A stretch of DNA of 64,000 nt from Phycisphaerae bacterium (GTDB lineage: Bacteria > Planctomycetota > Phycisphaerae > UBA1845). The position numbers and the translations under genes were made by a program. Position 1 is the stretch's first letter; each line of letters opens with the position of its first letter. The notes beneath the pieces were generated by a model. The model worked only from the letters and a program-made list of their open reading frames with translations. It searched no databases and was not told where the DNA came from. Where the stretch lies: positions 1 through 64,000 of the forward strand of contig JAJDDT010000055.1 in assembly GCA_029260165.1 (NCBI GenBank), in the 5' to 3' direction. Of the stretch, positions 27,092 through 35,578 are shown piece by piece.

Positions 27092-28134
27092 TGCTCGAAT
27101 TCATCAAGGTGCCAACCGCAACGGTCTTCCTCACCCTGCTCATCTGGGGGCTGGCGGATCAACTCGCCACAGAAATTCTTGAAATCACCGTCCCCATCCA
27201 GGTACGCGAGGCGCCGGGAAGCGGTCTCGTCGTCAGCCAGTTCAACGGAACCCCCAGGACCATCACGGTACGATTGGCCGGCCGACAGCGCGACATCATC
27301 GCGATCCGCGAATCCCGTCGCAATCCCATCGTCATCGAGCTGGACGCCAATCGCATTAAAAACCGGGCGCTGAACCCCTTTGAACTTTCCCTCATCGAAG
27401 AGCTGAATTCGCGCAAGTCCAACTTCCGCGGCTGCACTATTGAGAGCGTCGAGCCGGGCATCCTGCACCTCAACGTTGACCGCGTTGAAACCCGCGAAAT
27501 TCCGATCCGCGTCAAACCGGGCCAGATTCAATACACCGTCTCGCCAAGGGTCGAACCGACATCGGTCCTGGTTGACATCCTTGGTTCCGCGTTTGAACGC
27601 ATCGCCGACGCTCAGCCACATATTCTCGTTGACGCCGACACGTTCCTGCGCGACCAACCGGAAGACGTTGCCCTCAAGCTCCCGATTCCGCTCGATCCTG
27701 TCATTCAGACCGAGCGTGGGCAGATTCCCGCGCGCAGCCTCACCCCGGATGCAGTCACTCTGCGGGCGACTTTGCGTCAGCGCGTCGACTACGGAACGCT
27801 CCAGGCGGTTCCGATCAAACTCCAGACCAGCCCCAACATTTTCAACAATTTCAAGATCGAGTTTCGCGTTCCCAACCCGGCCGAAACCCTGACCGTGAAG
27901 ATTTCAGGCCCGCTTGAGATGATAAACCGTCTCACAAGCGGTGAGCGCAAGACGTTTGCGATCATCAACATCGGTAGCACGGACACGTTGAATCAGGCTA
28001 AATATCAATTTTTCCGTCCTGAATTGAATCTTCCTCCGGGAGTCACGCTGGCTGAGGGCGAAACGCTGCCCGCGTTCGAGATTCGTGTCGTTCCTCGCGA
28101 AATCGCCAATCCCGAGCGTGCCCACGCGCCCTGA
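27091..28134 (+). CDS. cdaR: YbbR-domain protein, CdaR-like regulator of CdaA
   Basis: 347 residues. A short N-terminal anchor (VPTATVFLTLLIWGLADQLA) is followed by four similar beta-rich extracytoplasmic units typical of YbbR repeats: ITVRLAGRQRDIIAI, LHLNVDRVETREIPIRVKPG, VEPTSVLVDILGSAFERIAD and LTVKISGPLEMINRL. CdaR proteins bind and tune CdaA in Firmicutes. The overlapping stop/start (27089-27093) supports the same pairing. It has no glmM at its 3' end, unlike the classical cdaA-cdaR-glmM operon. Confidence 0.8.
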   Translation: MLEFIKVPTATVFLTLLIWGLADQLATEILEITVPIQVREAPGSGLVVSQFNGTPRTITVRLAGRQRDIIAIRESRRNPIVIELDANRIKNRALNPFELSLIEELNSRKSNFRGCTIESVEPGILHLNVDRVETREIPIRVKPGQIQYTVSPRVEPTSVLVDILGSAFERIADAQPHILVDADTFLRDQPEDVALKLPIPLDPVIQTERGQIPARSLTPDAVTLRATLRQRVDYGTLQAVPIKLQTSPNIFNNFKIEFRVPNPAETLTVKISGPLEMINRLTSGERKTFAIINIGSTDTLNQAKYQFFRPELNLPPGVTLAEGETLPAFEIRVVPREIANPERAHAP

Positions 28135-28164
28135 CCGTCTGAGAAAATAATTCCGCATGACGGG

Positions 28165-28192
28165 TTGACATCGCGTCGTCTGCGATTATGCT
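28165..28192 (+). promoter_or_regulatory. Sigma-70-type promoter of the 5S rRNA gene
   Basis: TTGACA (28165-28170), a 16-base spacer, then TATGCT (28187-28192). The predicted start falls near 28199, exactly at the 5' end of the 5S RNA. This is the best -35/-10 pair I see in the window. Confidence 0.75.
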
Positions 28193-28198
28193 CCTCCC

Positions 28199-28304
28199 CG
28201 TGGTGACAATATGTGCAGGGAGACACCCGTTTCCATCCCGAACACGGCAGTTAAGTCTGCATAGCCGATGGTAGTCGCAAGGCGAGAGTAGGTTATTGCC
28301 ACAT
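28199..28304 (+). rRNA. rrf: 5S ribosomal RNA, solitary gene
   Basis: The conserved core CCATCCCGAACACGGCAG then TTAAG (loop A/helix III region) is present. Helix I forms between GTGG...CAATA at the 5' end and TATTGCCAC at the 3' end. CCGATGGTAGT and GCGAGAGTAGG match helices IV and V. The length is about 106 bases. No 16S or 23S gene adjoins, so it is unlinked and driven by its own promoter. Ends are uncertain by a few bases. Confidence 0.93.
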
Positions 28305-28312
28305 TTTTTTTT

Positions 28313-28338
28313 CAGCCGCCCTGTGCGGCTGTTTTTTT
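28313..28338 (+). terminator. Intrinsic terminator after 5S rRNA
   Basis: CAGCCGC-CCTGT-GCGGCTG followed by seven T (28332-28338): a 7-bp GC-rich stem. A T run also precedes the stem (28304-28312). The upstream T run does not help the opposite strand, so it mainly serves the 5S gene. Confidence 0.85.
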
Positions 28339-28389
28339 GCGCTCACGTCGACATTCACACACCAGTCACCGACCACCGGCTCCCCGTTG

Positions 28390-30459
28390 TCAATCCGAAT
28401 TGTGCCTTGATTGGGATTTGCGACGCTTGCGAGTCGTTTTCGACCCGCGTGTGCTGTTTCCATTGCTTCTCTGGCGATTTTCAGCCTCTGCGCGAGCGCG
28501 GGCCTTGCCCTTCCGTCGCGTCGGTTCCAGGGAAACACTTGTCGCATCGGGGAGTGGATCCAGTTCGATGATGGCTTCCGCGTCGCGCGACAGCGGCAGG
28601 AAAATGTGAAACGCGGTCCCCTTCCCGGGTACTGATTCTGTCAGCACATGGGCCTGATGCTGACGCAACACCCCCAGCACGGCAGCCAACCCAAGCCCAT
28701 GCCCATCCATCTTCGTCGAAAAGAACGGATCGAAAATGCGCTGCATCGTCGACTCATCCATGCCGTGACCGGTATCGCGAACAATCATCGCGATCCGCGG
28801 ACCGGGCCTGGGCGAATCGAGCGGGGCACATTTCGGGATTATTTCCGGCGTCATATTTGAAATGCAGGTCGTGATTTCGACAGCTCCGCCTTTTGGCATT
28901 GCCTGGGCGGCGTTCAGGCACAAATTCAGGATCACCTGCTCAATCTGACTTCGATCCACCAGCAACTCCGGGAGGTCGTCATCAAGATGTGTGACGATAT
29001 CGACGTTGGCCGGGATCGTTGCGCGCAGCAATTTGAGCGCACTGCACACAATCTCGCTGAGCTGCGCGGGTCTGGGGTGATGCCTTCCGGTCCGCGCGAA
29101 CGCCAGAAGGTGACTGGTCAGGTCCGACGCCTTGCGTGACGCCTGCTCGATCAGCGTCCAGTGCTCATTCGCACGTTCTGACAATTCGGTCGAACTTTTC
29201 AACATTTTCAAATTTCCCAGGATCACGGTCAAAAGGTTGCCGAAATCGTGGGCAATGCCACGTGTTAGAACACCGAGGCTTTCCATCTTCTGGGCATGAC
29301 GAATCTGTGCTTCCGCCAACTCGCGCTGAGTGACATCCTGCACCATGGAGGCCACCCCGATCACGTTCCCACTTTTGTCCACCAGCGAGGTGTTGAACCA
29401 CTCGCAAGTGATGACGGTGCCGTCCTTGCATATATTCTCGTTGATCGAGTGACTCGAAACGTACCCCTTTTGCAGCTCATCGATAACATCTGCAACCTTG
29501 TTGTGGTTGCTTTCGGGAACCAGCTTTCGCCACGACAAGCCCATCGCTTCGGTCGTTGACCACCCGAACATGCGCTCTGCGGCAGGGTTCCACTCGGACA
29601 CAAACATATCGAGCGTCCAAACGACATACCCCATCGGCATGCGTTCAATATGAAACTGCAATCGCTGCAACGCCTGGTGCAACTGTTCCTCGGCTGCCTT
29701 GCGGATACTGATGTCGCGTACTGATGTTTGAATGGTTCCGTCGCCCAGATCGATGGCATGTCCCTCGACATGAACGCGCGACCCATCCTTTCGGCAAATC
29801 ACCCGCTCACGTCGCGATTCCCCCGTCGCGACCAGCTCGTCGAACCGCTTTCTGGCAGCCTTGCGCTCCTCGGGTACGCTGAGCATCGGCACAGCCATCG
29901 ACACCAACTCCTCGTGGGTATACCCCGTCAATGCACACGCGGCCGGGTTTGCATCGATGTATCGCCCGTTGGGATCAATGATCAGAATGGCGTCGGGGCT
30001 GTGCATGAACCGGAGGCGGTGCCTGCGTTCCGATTCGAGCATCGCCTGTTCCATTCCGGTTCGCTCAGTCACATCGCGTACGACGATCATGCCGCCGCAA
30101 ATATCGTCGGAAACATCGCGAACCGGATGATAGTTAGCTTCAAACAGGCGTGCTTCAGGCCAGTCTGACAATCGAAACGTCACACACTGCATCGGCACGC
30201 TTTCGCCCGCCAGGGGCCTGCTCAACAGGTCCTCAGCGCCAGCGACCGCCAGGAGTCGGAGGATATCCGTTGCGGGCCTGCCAACGCAGTCGTCGCGCAA
30301 CAGACCGGTCATTGCAACCATGCCGCGATTCCACACCTGAATCGTCAGATCACGATCGTAGACTACGAATCCTTCTGCGCAGTGCTCAACCATGCTCTCA
30401 AAGAACGACGGATCGAAAGTCTGCGTTTTTGCCTTCGTTTTTTTCCTCGATTTACCCAT
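28390..30459 (-). CDS. Three-PAS sensor histidine kinase
   Basis: 689 residues from the ATG at 30459; an open 12-codon extension upstream is less likely. It has no membrane segment and is probably cytosolic. Three PAS domains are visible: FFESMVEHCAEGFVVYDRDL (about 18-130), MHSPDAILIIDPNGRYIDAN (about 150-270) and FHIERMPMGYVVWTLDMFVS (about 290-400). The HisKA H-box is LGVLTRGIAHDFGNLLTVIL. The HATPase has LNLCLNAAQAM (N box), VRDTGHGMDE (G1) and DGHGLGLAAVLG (G2). The tail is very basic (RKGKARARAE to the end), which may bind nucleic acid or a partner. No response regulator gene is adjacent. Confidence 0.9.
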   Translation of the reverse strand: MGKSRKKTKAKTQTFDPSFFESMVEHCAEGFVVYDRDLTIQVWNRGMVAMTGLLRDDCVGRPATDILRLLAVAGAEDLLSRPLAGESVPMQCVTFRLSDWPEARLFEANYHPVRDVSDDICGGMIVVRDVTERTGMEQAMLESERRHRLRFMHSPDAILIIDPNGRYIDANPAACALTGYTHEELVSMAVPMLSVPEERKAARKRFDELVATGESRRERVICRKDGSRVHVEGHAIDLGDGTIQTSVRDISIRKAAEEQLHQALQRLQFHIERMPMGYVVWTLDMFVSEWNPAAERMFGWSTTEAMGLSWRKLVPESNHNKVADVIDELQKGYVSSHSINENICKDGTVITCEWFNTSLVDKSGNVIGVASMVQDVTQRELAEAQIRHAQKMESLGVLTRGIAHDFGNLLTVILGNLKMLKSSTELSERANEHWTLIEQASRKASDLTSHLLAFARTGRHHPRPAQLSEIVCSALKLLRATIPANVDIVTHLDDDLPELLVDRSQIEQVILNLCLNAAQAMPKGGAVEITTCISNMTPEIIPKCAPLDSPRPGPRIAMIVRDTGHGMDESTMQRIFDPFFSTKMDGHGLGLAAVLGVLRQHQAHVLTESVPGKGTAFHIFLPLSRDAEAIIELDPLPDATSVSLEPTRRKGKARARAEAENRQRSNGNSTRGSKTTRKRRKSQSRHNSD

Positions 30460-30762
30460 GCACGCACAACCAGCCGGTACAACAAACCCTGACAACCTCG
30501 CTGCAACCCATTATACATGGATTTTCGAGCAATCGCCGCCCCGATTTGAGGATTATCGAAACACCGCACCTTGATGTCGTGACGATCCGATAATCCTGAT
30601 CAGCCCCCGGCAACGGTGCCCGCCGCCTGGTTGCGGCGATTCCCGAGCGCCGTTCCGTTCTGTAGTACCTGACTGGGACGCACCCATAATTGGGGCACGC
30701 CCCCGCCGAATCGGCAAGGCATGGAGATGAAAATCCGAGGCAGGGAAACGCCGCCGGAGCGT

Positions 30763-32196
30763 TCAGCCCCGGCTGGCGTTGCCCAGTTGCTCTTCCAACT
30801 CGCTGATCACTGCACAGATGTTGGTCATCTGCTCACCGCGCGAGGTGACCCAACGGATGACCGCATCTTCGTCGACCAACTTCTTGATACGTCTGCACGC
30901 CAATAAAACGGTGGAGTGGTTTTTGTTGCCCATGAATCGCCCGATCTCCGGAAAGCTGAGATCGGTGATTTTTCGGGCGAGGTACATGGCGATCCCCCGG
31001 GCCAGTGCGATCGTTCGCGACTTGCGCGAGGTGTGCAGGTCGGCTGAGTGAAGCCCGAAGTAGAGTGCGACGACCGTTTCGATGTCGGAGAGTTGCACAA
31101 CTGAGGTTGTGCGCTCGACGAGGTCTTTCAAACCCTGCTCTGCCAATGATCGTGAGATGGGCTGATTGTGCACGCTGGCAAGCGCCACAAGTTTGTACAA
31201 GGCACCTTCAAGTTCGCGAATATTGGCGGTGCAATGCTCGGCGATGTATTCGACGACCGGCTCGGGCAGGTCGCATTTCATCTTTTTGGCTCTTCGACGC
31301 AGAACCTCGGCGCGGGTGGCGAAATCGGGAGCATCGACCTTGACGACCATCCCTGAAACAAACCGCGTGACCAGGGACTCGGAGAGGTGGCTGATCATCT
31401 TGGGATGGGCGTCGGAGGCGAGAACGAGCTGCTTGCCGGCAACGTCGATGGCGTTGAACGTGTGGAGAAACTCCGTCTGCGTTCCACGCTTGTTGGAGAA
31501 AAAATGCACATCGTCGATAACGAGGACATCCACATTTCGGTAGCGATGGCGGAAGGAATCGATCTCCTGCATCTTGATGGCGAAGATGTACTGGTTGGTG
31601 AAATCCTCGCCGGACAGGTATCGATAGGTGCGGTTGGGGTGCAGTTCCTTGACCTTGTTGCAGATGGCTTGCAGAAGGTGCGTCTTGCCGACTCCGCAAC
31701 CGCCATGGATGAACAGCGGGTTGAACTGGTCACCCGGACGATCCGCGCAGGTCATGGCTGTCGTGTGTGCGAGGCGGTTGCCACCACCGACAACGAAGTC
31801 CGCAAAGGTGCGGTTGGGGACCGGGGCGGGTGGAGGCGAGCCAAGTTTCATCTGTGCCCGCGCGACACGCTCCGGATTGTTGGAGGCGTAGGCGACCTGC
31901 GAATCAGGCTGCTTTTTGCGCAGGTTTTTGGTCAACTCCGGATCGATCGTGAAGCAGACATCGAGCGGCTTGCCGACGACTTCCAGAGCAGCTTCGCGAA
32001 TGGTGTCGGTGAAGTGCCGTTCGATCCATCCGCCAACGAACTGGTTCGGAACGCTGATCTGAACAAACTCGTCGGCGAGTGCGAATGTTGTCGATCCCTT
32101 AAACCAGACGTTGTACCGCTTGGGGCCTACCTTTTCGGCGATTGTGTCCTGCAACCGCGTGATCAATTGGTCATCGTGAGCGCGCAATCCCACCAC
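30763..32196 (-). CDS. dnaA: Chromosomal replication initiator DnaA
   Basis: 477 residues. Domain I spans about 1-85. Domain III AAA+ has Walker A FIHGGCGVGKTHLLQAI, Walker B VDVLVIDDVHFFSNK and the sensor region ANIRELEGALYKL. Domain IV carries the DnaA-box-binding motif LSFPEIGRFMGNKNHSTVLL, where the usual (R/K)DHSTV reads KNHSTV. No dnaN, recF or gyrB is present in this window. A 300-base non-coding region with DnaA-box-like 9-mers lies upstream. Confidence 0.96.
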   Translation of the reverse strand: MVGLRAHDDQLITRLQDTIAEKVGPKRYNVWFKGSTTFALADEFVQISVPNQFVGGWIERHFTDTIREAALEVVGKPLDVCFTIDPELTKNLRKKQPDSQVAYASNNPERVARAQMKLGSPPPAPVPNRTFADFVVGGGNRLAHTTAMTCADRPGDQFNPLFIHGGCGVGKTHLLQAICNKVKELHPNRTYRYLSGEDFTNQYIFAIKMQEIDSFRHRYRNVDVLVIDDVHFFSNKRGTQTEFLHTFNAIDVAGKQLVLASDAHPKMISHLSESLVTRFVSGMVVKVDAPDFATRAEVLRRRAKKMKCDLPEPVVEYIAEHCTANIRELEGALYKLVALASVHNQPISRSLAEQGLKDLVERTTSVVQLSDIETVVALYFGLHSADLHTSRKSRTIALARGIAMYLARKITDLSFPEIGRFMGNKNHSTVLLACRRIKKLVDEDAVIRWVTSRGEQMTNICAVISELEEQLGNASRG

Positions 32197-32495
32197 CAGC
32201 TCCTTCCCTCTAACGAAAAAAGCCTAAACCGGGTTAAACTGTAACGATTGGATGCGAAAATCGCGGAACTGTCGTGTCCTGTGCATTTTCGCTCCGGCCT
32301 ATGTGCCTGAAGTGTGGAGATTATCATTGCGAAAAGTCGGGGTCAAGCGTGACCCGCGCGCGTTTCCCTTGAACATCGACGTGAGTTTTCTATTCACAGA
32401 AGGTTAGCGTTCCAAAAAAAAACTTTCGCACCGGAAAGACACAGTCCGCGGGTCGATGTGGAAAAGTCGGTGGAAAACGACGTTAGTCGTTGTGG
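32197..32495. other. dnaA upstream region, possible origin or autoregulatory site
   Basis: A 299-base gap between dnaA and the GNAT gene. TGTGGAAAA (32457-32465, reverse complement TTTTCCACA) and CTATTCACA (32390-32398) each differ from the DnaA box TTATNCACA by one base. GGTGGAAAA follows at 32469-32477. A nine-A run lies at 32414-32422. There is no strongly AT-rich unwinding element, so origin status is only a possibility; dnaA autoregulation is equally likely. Confidence 0.3.
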
Positions 32496-33437
32496 CTACG
32501 AAGGTCGCGAGATAATCCAGGCGCGACGACGCGCGAGTTCGGTGAATTGCCAACGCGCGTAAAGTTTGCAGGCGAACGTGTTGGTGTGATCAACAGCCAG
32601 GGTGACGTGCGATTTTTGCTCTTCCCATGCCACCTCAATTGCCTTCCTTACCAGGGCGTTTCCAATTCCCCGGCCTCGTACTTTTTGCGAGACGCCAACA
32701 TACGCGATTTCAAGGCAGGAGCGGGCTGGAACCTCCGAGAGAAGCAGAATCCCGACCGGCTGGTCATCATTCAATGCGAGCATCCACAGGTGCTCGTGAA
32801 ACACGCCTGTGTGGCGGTGTCCGATGAGCACGTCGCGGGGGTTTCGCAATCCGTTCAATCCCGGGCAGTCAAGGCTGTCCTTGTAGGTATGTTCAAGCAT
32901 TGCGAGGAAATCCGGCTCGGCTGATTTTGTAAATGTCAGATATTCAAGTGTTGGCGTTGGAGGAACAGGGAATGGGGCCTGTTCGGCTTGTCGCTGGAGG
33001 TAGACAAGCTCTGCGAGGTAGGTGAATCCTGCGTCTGCGACGACCTGGGCGATTGAATCGTGCGGCTGCAGCAACACTTGCATGAGCATGGTGTCGCTTT
33101 GCCATGCCCTGTCGCACAAACGGCGGAGCGTGGTGGTGGCTGCGTTGCGGTCGGTTTCTGAATCGTTTTGGGCAGCGAGCATGATCAGCCCGGTTCTTCC
33201 TGGAGATCGTAACGCGATGGCCTGGGCGAGGACTCGTTTCCCCATTTTGGCCTGAATAATCGGGGTTATTTCCAACTGCTGAGCGGCGATGGTATCCAGG
33301 AATTGCGTGATCTGGTCGCTGCTGACAGACGGTGTTCCGGCGTCGTGGCTGAGGACTGCATGGAAAACCGCTTCTGCACGATGATCAGCGGCGTCGAGGA
33401 ATTCGACGTCCGGATGGTTGGCCTGCTGTGTTGTCAC
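32496..33437 (-). CDS. GNAT-family N-acetyltransferase
   Basis: 313 residues from the GTG at 33437 (TTTGGAG 7 bases upstream); the open frame extends 21 codons further. The C-terminal half is the GNAT domain. LEIAYVGVSQKVRGRGIGNA carries the acetyl-CoA pyrophosphate loop (R-x-R-G-x-G-x-A), and LAVDHTNTFACKLYARWQF is motif B. The N-terminal half is a degenerate GNAT-like fold (LRSPGRTGLIMLAAQ...), so it may be a two-domain enzyme with one active site. The substrate is unknown. Confidence 0.75.
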   Translation of the reverse strand: MTTQQANHPDVEFLDAADHRAEAVFHAVLSHDAGTPSVSSDQITQFLDTIAAQQLEITPIIQAKMGKRVLAQAIALRSPGRTGLIMLAAQNDSETDRNAATTTLRRLCDRAWQSDTMLMQVLLQPHDSIAQVVADAGFTYLAELVYLQRQAEQAPFPVPPTPTLEYLTFTKSAEPDFLAMLEHTYKDSLDCPGLNGLRNPRDVLIGHRHTGVFHEHLWMLALNDDQPVGILLLSEVPARSCLEIAYVGVSQKVRGRGIGNALVRKAIEVAWEEQKSHVTLAVDHTNTFACKLYARWQFTELARRRAWIISRPS

Positions 33438-33519
33438 GCGGGAACTCCAAATGCTGCGGGCATTCCATTGCCCCGGTCTTTGCGTCGTCCGGGTATGCAC
33501 CTATAATCGGCGGCTGGTG

Positions 33520-33963
33520 ATGATTCTATCCACGAAAGAGGGGAAATCCGTTACCGGTGGGAGCGGCAAACCAACCCGGCTGGGGTTGATCCTGGTTTTG
33601 GGGTTGCTTGTTTGTGCCGGCTGTGGTCCTCGGGAGGCGAACGTTGCTGTTCGATTGCAGCGGAAGGCGTCGGTCGATCGGATACGGGAAATTCGCCGGA
33701 TTGATGCGTCCGGGGATGCGTCGTCGGTGTCGTTGCTGGTCCAGCGTCTGGACGACGGGGATTCAGCGGTTCGGTTTGCGGCGATCATAACGCTTGAGCG
33801 GATAACGGGCGAACGGTTAGGGTATCGGTATGGCGCTTCTTCCGTGGACCGCGGGGAGGCAGTGGGACGGTGGCGGGCGTATGTCGAGGATCGTGCGGCG
33901 GGGCAGCGGGCATTGACCATACCGGGAGAATTGTCCGGTTCGCAGGGCGTTGTGACCCAATGA
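33520..33963 (+). CDS. Small lipoprotein with HEAT-like repeat
   Basis: 147 residues from the ATG at 33520 (a GTG one codon earlier is possible). The lipobox is in LGLILVLGLLVCAGCGPREA. SVSLLVQRLDDGDSAVRFAA followed by IITLERITG is one clear HEAT/PBS-lyase-type repeat, a protein-binding fold. Its TGA overlaps the ATG of the following kinase gene (33960-33963). It is the first gene of the long plus-strand run that leads into the Mla genes. Confidence 0.6.
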   Translation: MILSTKEGKSVTGGSGKPTRLGLILVLGLLVCAGCGPREANVAVRLQRKASVDRIREIRRIDASGDASSVSLLVQRLDDGDSAVRFAAIITLERITGERLGYRYGASSVDRGEAVGRWRAYVEDRAAGQRALTIPGELSGSQGVVTQ

Positions 33964-34382
33964 TGAAACAAAACACGATGCGCATCAGAAGTCAACCGTG
34001 CGAATTAGCAGCGGTGCGCGATTGTCTGGAGCTGCGCGCGTGCGAGATCGGTTTTTCGTCAGACGACGTTAGCGGAATCATATTGGCGGTGGACGAAGCG
34101 CTGGCCAATGTGATCCGACATGGTTACGGTGGTGCGTGCGAAAAGCCAATCGACGTCGAAATCGGGTGTATTGAGGCGTCTGCCCGGGCGGGGATTTGTA
34201 TTCTCATCCGTGATTATGGGAAACAGGTCGATCCGGCGGACATCGTTGGCAGACCGCTGGAAGACGTTCGGCCGGGTGGACTCGGCGTGCACATCATTCG
34301 CAGTATCATGGACGAGGTGGACTACAGGCCCGCCGACGGTGGGGGTATGTTGCTTACGATGAAGAAATCAGTTCAACCATGA
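33960..34382 (+). CDS. RsbW/SpoIIAB-like serine kinase (HATPase)
   Basis: 140 residues. A GHKL ATPase of the anti-sigma kinase type. The N box is LAVDEALANVIRHGY, the G1 box is ILIRDYGKQVDP and the G2 box is RPGGLGVHIIRSIMDEVDY. It overlaps the genes on both sides by 4 bases (ATGA). The usual role is to phosphorylate a Ser in a STAS-domain antagonist, which here is the next gene. No sigma factor gene lies nearby, so its output may be something other than sigma control. Confidence 0.8.
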   Translation: MMKQNTMRIRSQPCELAAVRDCLELRACEIGFSSDDVSGIILAVDEALANVIRHGYGGACEKPIDVEIGCIEASARAGICILIRDYGKQVDPADIVGRPLEDVRPGGLGVHIIRSIMDEVDYRPADGGGMLLTMKKSVQP

Positions 34383-34717
34383 GCGATCTCATTCAGTGTG
34401 TTGAGAAGAGTGATCACGGTACGGTCGTCAGTCTGTGCGGTGACATTGATCTGCATCATTCCCCGGCGTTGCACCTTGCGTTGGCGAACCTCTGTGCTGA
34501 AGAGCCGAAACGACTGATACTCAAACTTGCCGACGTCAGCTACATCGATTCGTCCGGGATCGGATCACTGGTCGAGATTTATCGACGGATGAAAAAGACA
34601 AACGGAAGCCTGGTGCTGGTGTCGCCGAGTGAACGCGTTCGCAGCGTGCTTGAAATCACACGTCTGGACAAGTTTTTCCCGATTGCCGCGTCGGAGGAAG
34701 AGGCTTCGGGGTTGTGA
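34379..34717 (+). CDS. STAS-domain protein (anti-sigma antagonist / MlaB-like)
   Basis: 112 residues. STAS fold: VVSLCGDIDLHHSPALHLAL, then the phosphorylation loop LADVSYIDSSGIGSLVEIYR with the conserved Asp-Ser-Ser-Gly. It overlaps the kinase gene by 4 bases upstream and mlaE (GTG at 34714) by 4 bases downstream. Two readings fit: an antagonist of the RsbW-like kinase, or an MlaB-type subunit of the ABC transporter encoded next. The loop Ser is retained, so phosphorylation is possible. Confidence 0.8.
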   Translation: MSDLIQCVEKSDHGTVVSLCGDIDLHHSPALHLALANLCAEEPKRLILKLADVSYIDSSGIGSLVEIYRRMKKTNGSLVLVSPSERVRSVLEITRLDKFFPIAASEEEASGL

Positions 34718-35568
34718 GCGAGTCGCCGACGAATCGATCGGGATTCCTGAGCAGGGCCGTCGAGCATGTGGGGGAGTTTGCCTACGCGAGAGTCGATCAT
34801 CTTGGTGCCGGTGTTCGCTACATGGGTGGGATGGCGTTTTTGTTTTGGGACACCTGTGTCTGGTCCTACCGTGGGTGGTTCGATCCGAGAATCAAGTTTG
34901 GGTGGTCGTCCCTGACCGCGCAGATGGTTCGTGTCGGGGTGAAGAGCGTTGGCATTGTCTGCATCGTCGAGATTTTTATCGGGGTCATTCTCGCCCTTCA
35001 GCTCGCGCCGACCTTGAAAACGTATGGGCAGCTTGAGCGCGTGGCGGACGTTGTTGCGATCGCCATTGTTCGCGAGTTGGGACCGTTGTTGACGGCGATT
35101 GTGTTGAGCGGATTCGCCGGTGCGTCGATCGCGGCGGAGGTGGGCGCGATGGTCGAATCCGAGGAGATCAAGGCGCTTCGGGCGCACGCGCTGAATCCGG
35201 TACGATTTCTTGTCGTTCCGCGATTTATCGCCACGACGATGATGATCGTCATTCTCTGCGTTGTGGCTGACTACGTTGGTGTGTTCGGGGGGTTCCTGAC
35301 ATCGGTTTACATTCTCGATGTTCCCCCGCAGTTGTATATCACGCTGACGCAATCAGCGTTGCGAACGACGGATTTCGTGACGGGACTGGTCAAGGCGGGG
35401 GTGTTCGGTGCGGTCATTGCGTTGATTGCCTGCTACGAGGGGTTCCATGTCACGGGCGGACCTGCCGGTGTCGGTCGTGCGACAACGTCGACCGTGGTCA
35501 AGTCGATTGTGGCGTTGATCGGCATCGACGCGGTGTTCACGGCTGTCTTTTACGCTCTGGGGATTTAG
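34714..35568 (+). CDS. mlaE: MlaE-type ABC transporter permease
   Basis: 284 residues. The MlaE/YrbE family inner-membrane permease for phospholipid movement between the membranes. Family hallmarks are AIAIVRELGPLLTAIVLSGF, ASIAAEVGAMVESEEIKALR (the coupling region) and CYEGFHVTGGPAGVGRATTS. Five to six hydrophobic helices are present. The GTG start overlaps the STAS gene stop. Confidence 0.92.
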   Translation: MSESPTNRSGFLSRAVEHVGEFAYARVDHLGAGVRYMGGMAFLFWDTCVWSYRGWFDPRIKFGWSSLTAQMVRVGVKSVGIVCIVEIFIGVILALQLAPTLKTYGQLERVADVVAIAIVRELGPLLTAIVLSGFAGASIAAEVGAMVESEEIKALRAHALNPVRFLVVPRFIATTMMIVILCVVADYVGVFGGFLTSVYILDVPPQLYITLTQSALRTTDFVTGLVKAGVFGAVIALIACYEGFHVTGGPAGVGRATTSTVVKSIVALIGIDAVFTAVFYALGI

Positions 35569-35578
35569 GGGACTGGTT

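Noticed and set aside
30596-30762. Hairpin CGCCGC/GCGGCG (30621-30638) in the gap 3' of dnaA as a terminator or small RNA
   Set aside because: There is no T run on either strand after the stem and no promoter-like sequence. GC-rich gaps form such stems often.
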